From positions 1-19,835 of the forward strand of contig JAESUT010000140.1 in NCBI GenBank assembly GCA_016762995.1: a DNA stretch of 19,835 bases, given 5' to 3'. The translations under genes were made by a program, and so were the position numbers. Source of the DNA: Gammaproteobacteria bacterium (GTDB taxonomy: Bacteria > Pseudomonadota > Gammaproteobacteria > Pseudomonadales > Pseudohongiellaceae). Below the pieces are notes generated by a model. The model ran no database searches. It was not told the origin of the DNA and saw only the letters and a list, made by a program, of their open reading frames with translations. Of this stretch, positions 7,609 to 14,132 are shown piece after piece. Each line of letters opens with the position of its first letter. Position 1 is the stretch's first letter.

Positions 7609-9852
7609 CTAGACTAGATCTTGTGGGTCCACATCAATACTGAATCTGACCGATCGTGGCAGCTTCATGTTTTCGAGCTCTGCGCATAGAGAAGAAAGTA
7701 GTGCTTGCAGTTTACCGCGCTTATCGGTTTTCAGCAGCAACTGCACACGGTATTTTCCCGCTCGTTTCTCCATAGGTGCAGGAAGTGGGCCCAACTGTTC
7801 GATAGGCAAGGAATTATGGGCAGAGAAACGCTGACAAAATTGTGCAATTCCATCAAGGAATTGTAGCGCCTGCTGCATCTCACTCGCCTCGGCTCTGAGC
7901 AAGCACAGGTGAGAAAATGGAGGCAACTGCGCGCTCATTCGTTCTTTTAGTTGAATCTCGGAGAATTCAGCGTAGGTTTTATTGGATAAGCTCTGTAGCG
8001 TCTCATGGGAAGCATGGCGTGACTGGATTAGAACCTCACCGGGACGGTTGGCTCGCCCCGCTCTGCCAGCGACTTGCACTATGGTTTGGCCCATGTGCTC
8101 TTGGCCGCGGAAATCTGCACTGAATAAGCCAGAGTCGGCATCGAGTATGGCGACCAGTGTAATGTTCGGAAAGTGATGTCCTTTCGCGAGCATTTGCGTA
8201 CCCAGTAGAATGCAGGGCTCGCCCCTATTAATTTCCTCCAACATTTTTTCTAGGCTGTGCTTGCGGCGCGTCGAATCACGATCGATTCGCAGTACGGGTG
8301 TGTCCGTAAATTGTTTCTTTAGGAATGTTTCAATGCGCTGTGTACCGATACCCATGGTAGTCAGCTCTTTCGATTGGCAGCTGGGGCATGATTGAGGCAG
8401 CCTGGCTGCGGCTCCACAATGGTGGCAACGAATGCTCGGTGGATTAGCATGAACTGTAAACTGCGCATTACAGTTTTCACATTCACAAATCCAGCCGCAA
8501 GTTTGGCAATTCAGTACCGGTGCGAAACCCCGTCGGTTGATAAAAACGAGCACTTGATTGCGCTGCGCTATGTGTTTGCGCATTCTATACAGCAATTGTT
8601 CTGAGAAACCCTCAAGCATCGCTTCGCTTGAAACATCGATGACTTCCATCGCGGATGATTGATCGATGCCTGTGCGTTGGGTTAGGTGCAGATGAACAAA
8701 TTTACCACTACGCGCATTGTGCAAACTCTCTAGGCTTGGTGTCGCTGAACCTAGAACGATGCAAATGCCTTCCTGCCGTGCTCTGCTTACTGCGAGGTCT
8801 CGTGCTGAGTAGCGAAACCCATCCTGCTGTTTAAACGAGGAATCGTGTTCTTCATCGATGACTATTAAGCCTGGTTTTGCCAGTGGTGTAAAAATGGCGG
8901 AGCGCGTGCCAATCACTATGCCAGCACTACCATCTCTCGCCTGCGACCAGGCTGTCATTCTTTCGGTTTCGTTTAAGCCCGAGTGCAGGCTCACCACAGA
9001 GCAGCTGAAGCGCTGCTTAAATCTCGCAATGGTCTGCGGAGTTAGACCGATTTCTGGCACTAGTACTAGGCACTGCAGTCCCTTGGACAGCTGCTCTTGC
9101 ATAATGCGCATATACACTTCGGTTTTGCCGGAGCCAGTGATGCCGTTGAGCAGGAAGCACTTGTACTCACCCAAGGATTTGCTGATTGTGGTTACGGCGA
9201 TACGCTGCTCTTCGTTCAGCTCAATATCGAAATTTGACTCAGTTTTCAACGGTTCGAAAGGGGCTGCAGCTACCTCGGCTCGAGAATGTTCTTCAACCAA
9301 GTTTTTTTGCAGTAGCTGTGCGAGCAGCTGCTTGCTGAATTTGGCTTGTCGTAATTTGGATTCGCTGACTTCTCCTTCGTGGCGAATAAAGCTAAGCAAG
9401 GCTTTCTGTTTAACTGCGCGACTTAGTGAATTTTCCTCGGAAGTGGAGGGTTCGCTGGCGGTCCAGAATTTACTACTTCCTCGTAGAGGGATGCCGTTGC
9501 GTAGTTTCGCCGGTAGTGCGGCAGCAAAGACTTCGCCTACAGGATGTTGGTAATAATTTGCAGCCCAGAGAAGTAGTTTAAAAACGGCGTCGCTTAGTAG
9601 CGGCTCGCTATCTAGCGAAGCAAGGATGGGCTTTAGCTGTTTCTTCTCCAAGGTAGAACTATTGGCGACTGCGACCACGATGCCGATTAGTTGCTGCCGG
9701 CCAAATGAAACCCTGACGCGAATTCCGACTTGAGGCTCAGCTAAAGTTTGCGGCGCCCTAGTAGGGAGATAGTCAAAGACTCTGCGCAGAGGAGAGGGTA
9801 CGGCGACTTGTAAGACCGTGCCTAGGTATTTTGCTTTAGCTTCGACTGACAT
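7609..9852 (-). CDS. priA: Primosomal protein N' (replication restart helicase PriA)
   Basis: This 747-residue 3'-5' helicase recognises abandoned forks and starts reloading of DnaB. Features in order are the N-terminal 3'-DNA-binding domain (about 10-115, VPSPLRRVFDYLP), Walker A GITGSGKT (237-244), the DEEH box (333-336) with the aromatic-rich loop after it (SSFKQQDGFRYSARD), GSATPS (368-373), and the zinc-binding cluster inside the helicase core, with paired cysteines at 449/452, 458/461, 476/479 and 489/492. All eight zinc cysteines are present. The helicase C-lobe includes GTQMLAKGHHFPNI and QVAGRAGR. The length is close to E. coli PriA (732). The start at 9852 has no strong ribosome site but begins just before the conserved N-terminus. 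Confidence 0.98.
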   Translation of the reverse strand: MSVEAKAKYLGTVLQVAVPSPLRRVFDYLPTRAPQTLAEPQVGIRVRVSFGRQQLIGIVVAVANSSTLEKKQLKPILASLDSEPLLSDAVFKLLLWAANYYQHPVGEVFAAALPAKLRNGIPLRGSSKFWTASEPSTSEENSLSRAVKQKALLSFIRHEGEVSESKLRQAKFSKQLLAQLLQKNLVEEHSRAEVAAAPFEPLKTESNFDIELNEEQRIAVTTISKSLGEYKCFLLNGITGSGKTEVYMRIMQEQLSKGLQCLVLVPEIGLTPQTIARFKQRFSCSVVSLHSGLNETERMTAWSQARDGSAGIVIGTRSAIFTPLAKPGLIVIDEEHDSSFKQQDGFRYSARDLAVSRARQEGICIVLGSATPSLESLHNARSGKFVHLHLTQRTGIDQSSAMEVIDVSSEAMLEGFSEQLLYRMRKHIAQRNQVLVFINRRGFAPVLNCQTCGWICECENCNAQFTVHANPPSIRCHHCGAAARLPQSCPSCQSKELTTMGIGTQRIETFLKKQFTDTPVLRIDRDSTRRKHSLEKMLEEINRGEPCILLGTQMLAKGHHFPNITLVAILDADSGLFSADFRGQEHMGQTIVQVAGRAGRANRPGEVLIQSRHASHETLQSLSNKTYAEFSEIQLKERMSAQLPPFSHLCLLRAEASEMQQALQFLDGIAQFCQRFSAHNSLPIEQLGPLPAPMEKRAGKYRVQLLLKTDKRGKLQALLSSLCAELENMKLPRSVRFSIDVDPQDLV

Positions 9853-9872
9853 TTGGGGCTGCTATCTAGTTG

Positions 9873-9906
9873 ATACTGATAACGTCATCCCTGACTTTAT
9901 CAGTAT
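9873..9906. repeat. 10-base inverted repeat in the priA upstream region
   Basis: ATACTGATAA (9873-9882) and TTATCAGTAT (9897-9906) are perfect inverted copies separated by 14 bases, 21 bases upstream of the priA ATG. On the minus strand a TATACT hexamer (9907-9902) that could serve as the priA -10 overlaps the distal arm. It could therefore be an operator around the priA start point or a leader hairpin; neither is shown. Confidence 0.6.
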
Positions 9907-9913
9907 ATCGTGT

Positions 9914-9955
9914 GCCAAAAGCTGGCGTAAGAATGTCATTTCACTTGCTTTTGGC
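9914..9955. repeat. 9-base inverted repeat with 24-base loop
   Basis: GCCAAAAGC (9914-9922) and GCTTTTGGC (9947-9955) are perfect inverted copies. They form the second of three consecutive stem-loops upstream of priA. Confidence 0.55.
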
Positions 9956-10007
9956 GCACTCACATCGCCCTTGCCGGGCAATGGTTGCTCTTCCCTGTGC
10001 GCGCTTA

Positions 10008-10047
10008 TCGACCAGAAAAATGCATGCAGTTGCAGCTTACTGGTCGA
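10008..10047. repeat. 8-base inverted repeat with 24-base loop
   Basis: TCGACCAG (10008-10015) and CTGGTCGA (10040-10047) are perfect inverted copies. The loop has the same length as in the repeat at 9914-9955 and itself contains the small palindrome TGCATGCA. Confidence 0.5.
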
Positions 10048-10106
10048 AAATTTAGCGACAGTTGAAGCAAAGTGATTGAAATATATATCGAGATGCATTT
10101 TTCAGG

Positions 10107-10128
10107 GATGACACTATGATGACACTAT
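10107..10128 (+). repeat. Tandem duplication of an 11-base unit
   Basis: GATGACACTAT occurs twice in direct succession (10107-10117 and 10118-10128). The first copy overlaps the right arm of the long-range inverted repeat TCAGGGATGAC (10102-10112). Confidence 0.85.
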
Positions 10129-10224
10129 AAAGTGGCTAGATCGGAATCGCATAGTAAATTCAAAAGGTTTAGCAAACAACACGCGCTTGGAATTTGAGTG
10201 CGAGATTGGCTAGCAGCGCAGCTA

Positions 10225-10238
10225 CATGCCTAGGCATG
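10225..10238. repeat. 14-base perfect palindrome
   Basis: CATGCCTAGGCATG is self-complementary with no spacer. It lies about 17 bases upstream of the proposed -35 of the chorismate mutase gene, which makes it a possible regulator site; no regulator is identified. Confidence 0.6.
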
Positions 10239-10254
10239 CGAACCCTTCGATACC

Positions 10255-10282
10255 TTGCGCCGCTATCCTTATAGTTTATACT
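10255..10282 (+). promoter_or_regulatory. Candidate sigma-70 promoter of the chorismate mutase gene
   Basis: TTGCGC (10255-10260) and TATACT (10277-10282) are separated by 16 bases. The predicted start near 10289 would give a leader of about 55 bases containing a small GCGG/CCGC hairpin (10286-10297). The -35 is a partial match, so the call is moderate. Confidence 0.45.
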
Positions 10283-10343
10283 TCAGCGGTTTTCCGCCTA
10301 GCATCAAGCGCGATGGCTAAAGAATTGTTTTAAGGATAAGAAA

Positions 10344-10634
10344 ATGACATCACAGCCCCCGTCAGCAGAATTACTCGCCGCGAGAGAGCAGATCGATGCT
10401 ATCGATCGGGAGTTGGTTGAGCTGCTAGGTAAGCGTTTCGAGTCCACTCATCAGGTTGGCCTATTGAAGGCAAGCCAGGCGCTAGAGCCCGTTGACGCCA
10501 CTCGCGAGGCCGAGAAGCTAGCCGAGTTGAGCTCACTTTGTGAACAGCACAATCTGAATCCTGCGCTGGTTACAGAACTGTTCAGCAAGATCATGGCAGA
10601 GGCCGTGAAAAATCATCGCCAGTTGCGTGAATAG
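10344..10634 (+). CDS. Monofunctional chorismate mutase (AroQ fold)
   Basis: This 96-residue all-helical protein converts chorismate to prephenate, the branch point to phenylalanine and tyrosine. Against the E. coli P-protein mutase domain the catalytic residues align as Arg14, Arg31, Lys42, Asp51 and Arg54. The E. coli Ser84 and Gln88 positions are Ala87 and His91 here. The pattern [12 protein letters not shown] and AVKNH resembles the stand-alone chorismate mutases common in alphaproteobacteria rather than the domain fused to prephenate dehydratase. No secretion signal is seen, so it is cytoplasmic. AAGGA seven bases upstream of the ATG supports the start. It stands alone, divergent from priA and upstream of rpmE, a place where Pseudomonas has no such gene as far as I know. 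Confidence 0.88.
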   Translation: MTSQPPSAELLAAREQIDAIDRELVELLGKRFESTHQVGLLKASQALEPVDATREAEKLAELSSLCEQHNLNPALVTELFSKIMAEAVKNHRQLRE

Positions 10635-10696
10635 CGCTCTACGCACTATCTAATTTAGCCATTTATCACCCCCACCCTTCTCTTTGGGTGAGTTAC

Positions 10697-10724
10697 TTGC
10701 GTCTTTTTCCTTCTCTGTTAGAAT
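10697..10724 (+). promoter_or_regulatory. Sigma-70 promoter of rpmE
   Basis: TTGCGT (10697-10702) and TAGAAT (10719-10724) are separated by 16 bases. The start would be near 10731, giving a leader of about 107 bases. This independent promoter separates rpmE from the chorismate mutase gene. Confidence 0.65.
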
Positions 10725-10730
10725 GCACGC

Positions 10731-10837
10731 CCCCAGATGAGTACGCCGTACAATGCAGGCGAATCTGGGTGAAAAGCAGATGTGGTGCAGCAGCGAACAA
10801 TCGACTGCCGTGGCGACATCAACTGAGAGGAAATACC
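10731..10837 (+). promoter_or_regulatory. Structured rpmE mRNA leader
   Basis: A 7-base stem CCCAGAT (10732-10738) with ATCTGGG (10763-10769) begins at about the predicted first transcribed base. It encloses a smaller GTAC/GTAC hairpin (10741-10751). Such a structured leader is consistent with autogenous control by L31, which has been described for gammaproteobacteria; no alignment to a known L31 leader was made. Confidence 0.45.
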
Positions 10838-11047
10838 ATGAAACCCGGAATTCACCCAAAATACGAAGCCATGAAAGCTACTTGTAGCTGTGGCAATGTA
10901 ATTGAAACCAAGTCCACTATGGGCAAAGACATTCTTATTGAAGTATGTTCTGAGTGTCACCCGTTCTATACGGGCAAGCAGAAGGTATTGGACGCCGGTG
11001 GTCGAGTAGATCGATTTAAGAAGCGATTTGGTGCTAGGCGCGTTTAA
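10838..11047 (+). CDS. rpmE: 50S ribosomal protein L31, zinc-binding type
   Basis: This 69-residue protein bridges the 50S and 30S subunits. Four cysteines, Cys16, Cys18, Cys37 and Cys40, make it the zinc-containing (C+) form, as opposed to the zinc-free paralogue made in zinc starvation. The motif GIHPKYE near the N-terminus and the basic tail [10 protein letters not shown] are typical. The ATG at 10838 is chosen over upstream in-frame starts because the family begins MKxGIHP and GAGAGG lies 7 bases before it. It runs convergently towards ponA with a 36-base gap in which I see no clear terminator. Confidence 0.97.
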   Translation: MKPGIHPKYEAMKATCSCGNVIETKSTMGKDILIEVCSECHPFYTGKQKVLDAGGRVDRFKKRFGARRV

Positions 11048-11083
11048 GCCTCTTAGGTGTAAACCCGCTGTACCAAAGATGGC

Positions 11084-13474
11084 CTAGAAGATCGTTTCGG
11101 TAGAAAGCTCCTCGCTTTCTTCGTCCGCAGGATCAATGTTTGGCATCAACGCACCGCTAGTTGTCGGTGCGTTTTCCGTTCTGAAATACTCAAATATCGT
11201 ATCAGGCTCGCCTGGCGTAGCGGGTGCTCCCGTTGTCTTGTTGATGAGGCGATCTTCGATTCCATCAGGGCGCTTCATGGTGTTCTCAGGCATGCCCTCG
11301 AGGGCAACTTTCATGAAGTCGATCCAAATGGGTACGGCAACCGTTGCGCCTTGCTCTCTCTCTCCCAGTGGTTCTGGCTGATCGAAACCGACAAATACTG
11401 TGGTGGCGATGTCTCTATTGAATCCCGAGAACCAGAGTTCCTGCGGTCCATTCGTAGTGCCAGTCTTGCCCATGAGGTCGCCGCGGCCTATTTCCCGGTT
11501 TACCCTCGCTCCACTGCCCTCTTCAATGACGGAGCGCAGCATAGAGTTCAGAATAAACGCGACCTGCGGGTCTATGATCGGTGGTGCTGGAATTATTTCT
11601 GCTGCGGCATCATTTATCAATGCTTGGCAGTTTTCACAGACTGTAATCGGCGTTGCTTTATAGACAATTCCGTCAGCTAAGTTAGATATTTCCTTGATAA
11701 ACCAGGGCTCGACTTTGTAGCCACCGTTAGCTATTGCGGAGTAGGCAGTAACGATTTCGAGAGGCTGAACGTCCTGGCTGCCAAGCGCTACGGTAAGATC
11801 ATTGCGTGGGAAATTCTGCGTTTGAAAACCAAACTTAGCTGCGAACGCGAGCACTTTGTCATCGCCGACCTGGTCGTACAAGCGCACCGCGGGTACGTTT
11901 CGTGATTCCTTCAGGGCGTAGCGTAGGGTGATAGGGCCCAGGAAATTGTTTTCATAGTTGTTCGGTCGATAGTCGCCCCGAGAAATGGGTGCGTCGTTGA
12001 TAGTTGTTGCCGCCGAATAGCCCTCTTCTAGCGCGGCGCCGTACAGGAAAGGCTTGAAGTTTGAGCCTGGCGGTCTAGGGGTGATGACACGGTTTACCTG
12101 ACTGCGCCTGAAATCATAGCCTCCGACCAAAGCGATGATTTCCCCATTGCTAGGAGACATGGAGACGAGTGCACCCTGAATTTCTGGTACTTGTCCGAGC
12201 TGCCATTCGCCGTTTACGTTCCTAAGGCGAATCAGGTCACCTGTTTGAACCACGTCGCTCGCCATTTGTGGAGGTGGCCAAGCATCGTTCCTGGAGTTAA
12301 ATCTATTGGCCCAACTAATGCCATCCCATTCGACCTTCGCTATTTCTCCAGACTTTAGAACTGCTTCGAAGCTTAGGGCATCTAGAGACGTGACGATTGC
12401 GGGTTGCTGATTCCCAAACACCGGCACTGGCTGTAGTTCTTCTATCCAGGCTTGTTGCGCATCACCGCTGAGATCTGCATAGAGTTCCTGTGGGTAGTTG
12501 GCGGTTGCGCCTCGATAGCCGTGACGCTTGTCGTAGTAATTCTCCAGGCCATCAACTAGCGCCCGATTGGCAACGAGCTGTTTATCGCCGTCGATAGTCG
12601 TTATTACTTCGAAGCCCTGGCTGTAAGCCTTTTCCCCATGCTCCTTAAATAATTGCTGGCGAACCATTTCAGCTACATACGGTGCCGATACTTCGATATC
12701 GCGATTGCGACGTCGAGCAGTGATTGGCGAGCGATCTGCATCTGCAAATTCTCCTTGATTGATCATTCCCTGATTGAGCATATTCGCGAGCCTGACTCGG
12801 CGGCGTTCGATCGCTCGGCTTGGGTTACTTAAAGGGTTGCAGGCAGAGGGGCAGGGCAGCAATGAAACCATCATGGCGGCTTGGGCTAGCGAAAGCTCGT
12901 TAACTTCTTTGCCATAATAGACATAAGCGGCAGCACCAATGCCATCGGCACCTGTGCCGAAGTAGGCGGTATTTAGATACAGCGTTAGTATTTCTTCTTT
13001 AGTGAGCTCTCTTTCAATCTGCAGGGCAAAGGGAATTGATTTGATCTTTCGAAGGTAGACTTTGTCACTGTCGAATGAAAGGTTATTCGTAAGCTGCATG
13101 GTAATGGTACTGCCGCCGCCTAGATTTACCCCGCGAATAATGCCGTAAAATCCGCGCGCCAAGCTCTGCAGGTCGACGCCGGGATGAGAGTAGAAGCGCA
13201 AGTCTTCCGTCGCTATGAGTGCATCTGTAAGTAGGGGGGGAATGTCTCCGTAATCTACGGGATCTCGTCGGTTTCCGATCTCGTCGATTAGGCGTCTGTC
13301 GGAGGTATAGATTCGCAGCGGTGTTTCAAGCTGAACGTTGCGGTAGGTTTCTGCGGCTGGAAGTAACGGTGCTAGATAGAGATAGGCTGCTGAGGCGACC
13401 ATCACTGCGCCAGCCATCCCAGCCGTCGCTATTGTGGCTGTCCATTTGAGAATTTTCTGAATCTTTATCTGCAC
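11084..13474 (-). CDS. ponA: Class A penicillin-binding protein 1A (bifunctional transglycosylase/transpeptidase)
   Basis: This 796-residue inner-membrane enzyme polymerises and cross-links peptidoglycan. A membrane anchor lies at about 12-36. The glycosyltransferase domain follows, with catalytic Glu90 in TEDLRFYSHPGVD and the GGSTITMQL motif (120-128). An OB-like insert spans about 295-430. The transpeptidase domain has Ser471 of SNFK, SRN (524-526) and KTG (670-672). A CxxC pair (613/616), also seen in E. coli PBP1a, lies before the KTG region. The start is GTG (13472-13474); the next Met is at residue 20 inside the membrane helix, and the N-terminus matches other PBP1a proteins. It is divergent from pilM, an arrangement conserved in Pseudomonas. 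Confidence 0.97.
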   Translation of the reverse strand: MQIKIQKILKWTATIATAGMAGAVMVASAAYLYLAPLLPAAETYRNVQLETPLRIYTSDRRLIDEIGNRRDPVDYGDIPPLLTDALIATEDLRFYSHPGVDLQSLARGFYGIIRGVNLGGGSTITMQLTNNLSFDSDKVYLRKIKSIPFALQIERELTKEEILTLYLNTAYFGTGADGIGAAAYVYYGKEVNELSLAQAAMMVSLLPCPSACNPLSNPSRAIERRRVRLANMLNQGMINQGEFADADRSPITARRRNRDIEVSAPYVAEMVRQQLFKEHGEKAYSQGFEVITTIDGDKQLVANRALVDGLENYYDKRHGYRGATANYPQELYADLSGDAQQAWIEELQPVPVFGNQQPAIVTSLDALSFEAVLKSGEIAKVEWDGISWANRFNSRNDAWPPPQMASDVVQTGDLIRLRNVNGEWQLGQVPEIQGALVSMSPSNGEIIALVGGYDFRRSQVNRVITPRPPGSNFKPFLYGAALEEGYSAATTINDAPISRGDYRPNNYENNFLGPITLRYALKESRNVPAVRLYDQVGDDKVLAFAAKFGFQTQNFPRNDLTVALGSQDVQPLEIVTAYSAIANGGYKVEPWFIKEISNLADGIVYKATPITVCENCQALINDAAAEIIPAPPIIDPQVAFILNSMLRSVIEEGSGARVNREIGRGDLMGKTGTTNGPQELWFSGFNRDIATTVFVGFDQPEPLGEREQGATVAVPIWIDFMKVALEGMPENTMKRPDGIEDRLINKTTGAPATPGEPDTIFEYFRTENAPTTSGALMPNIDPADEESEELSTETIF

Positions 13475-13598
13475 TGGTAACTTGAGTCTCGAAGATTAGC
13501 TGCCTGCTTTGAAGGGTTTTCCATTTAATGTGGGAAGAAACGAGTACTGAGCCACATAATTGACCCCAGCGGCTTGATGCGGGGCTTCAAGCGAACTA

Positions 13599-13604
13599 AT
13601 TATA
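13599..13604 (-). promoter_or_regulatory. Candidate -10 element of ponA
   Basis: The minus strand reads TATAAT here, preceded by GTG. The -35 side (near AAGGTA) is poor. Transcription would begin about 118 bases before the GTG start of ponA. Confidence 0.4.
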
Positions 13605-13745
13605 CACTCGGCATCCAATAATACCTTGTTATTCTGGGACTTAATGCCGCCCTCTGCTTACATGCAGCGAATACGTTGAAGGTTGCGGGCTTTCTAGAAA
13701 AGAATTTTGGAGAAGGCTGCCTAGCAAGTTTGCTTAAATATTGCT

Positions 13746-13758
13746 CACTTTTAAAGTG
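13746..13758. repeat. CACTTT-T-AAAGTG dyad
   Basis: A perfect 6+1+6 inverted repeat, with further partial pairing in the flanks, lies in the middle of the ponA-pilM spacer. It has operator-like size and symmetry; no regulator is assigned. Confidence 0.5.
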
Positions 13759-14064
13759 GGCGTGACAATTGCCTACAATTCGATTCGGTAGCGCTAGAAG
13801 CCGCTGGCAATGTGCGATTCGAAAGATTGCTCAGGAGTACAAACGTGATCTGATTCAAAGAATTCTGTACAGGCTTACTGCATTATTCAATGGTAAAGTT
13901 GTTTGTTCTGAAAGTCTGATAATCAATTGATAACTATAAAAAATTTATTGTCGGCCGATACTGAAATCTGGGACATTGAAATTTGCAGATGGTTCAGTTA
14001 AGTTTTTGTTATCATTAGCAATATTTTTTAGGGCTAAGGTGGAGTTGGTCCATCGGTTCGAAGT

Positions 14065-14091
14065 AATAAGGGGCAGGATAGTCGCCTTATT
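14065..14091 (+). repeat. 7-base inverted repeat in the pilM leader
   Basis: AATAAGG (14065-14071) and CCTTATT (14085-14091) are perfect inverted copies with a 13-base loop, ending 41 bases before the pilM start. As RNA this would be a small hairpin upstream of the ribosome site. Confidence 0.5.
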
Positions 14092-14132
14092 CTAGAAAGT
14101 TGGTCGAAAGCAGAAGGTTTTAGGGGTTTTAA

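Larger units (their letters stand above)
9853..10343. other. 491-base dyad-rich spacer between priA and the chorismate mutase gene
   Basis: No convincing coding sequence lies here; short open frames on both strands have no recognisable family and weak starts. The spacer contains several inverted repeats (9873-9906, 9914-9955, 10008-10047), an 11-base long-range inverted repeat (9884-9894 with 10102-10112), a tandem 11-base duplication (10107-10128) and a 14-base palindrome (10225-10238). It must also hold the divergent promoters of priA and the chorismate mutase gene. The stretch from about 9864 to 10141 could be a decayed short inverted-repeat element. Confidence 0.6.
13475..14132. other. 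658-base ponA-pilM spacer without a gene
   Basis: No coding sequence was recognised on either strand. It carries the divergent control regions: a TATAAT for ponA at 13599-13604 (minus), a CACTTT-T-AAAGTG dyad at 13746-13758, a repeated ACAATT within 13764-13780, an ATCAATTGAT palindrome (13922-13931) and an inverted repeat in the pilM leader (14065-14091). The second half is A/T-rich. No confident sigma-70 or sigma-54 promoter for pilM could be picked by eye. Confidence 0.55.

Noticed and set aside
8858..9553. A 231-codon open frame on the plus strand
   Set aside because: It lies entirely antisense to the well-supported priA helicase core and has Ser/Cys-rich content typical of a reversed reading of a real gene. 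No family is recognisable.
9873..10047. CRISPR array
   Set aside because: The repeats are inverted stems of different sequence, not direct repeats with regular spacers.
9862..10098. Short open frames on both strands in the priA upstream spacer
   Set aside because: They are fewer than 90 codons, overlap each other, show no family features, and cover the inverted repeats. The non-coding explanation is simpler.
10673..10690. CACCC/GGGTG hairpin after the chorismate mutase gene as a terminator
   Set aside because: The stem is only 5 bases with an 8-base loop and is not followed by a T-run.
10688..10837. In-frame upstream extension of rpmE (119-residue version)
   Set aside because: L31 proteins begin at MKxGIHP; the upstream part covers the promoter and leader and lacks any conserved sequence.
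10650..10859. Minus-strand open frame over the rpmE leader
   Set aside because: It runs antisense through the rpmE promoter and start and has no recognisable protein features.
13801..13825. TGGCA-type sequence as a sigma-54 promoter for pilM
   Set aside because: The GC element of the -12 box is not present at the required spacing, and the site is more than 300 bases from pilM.
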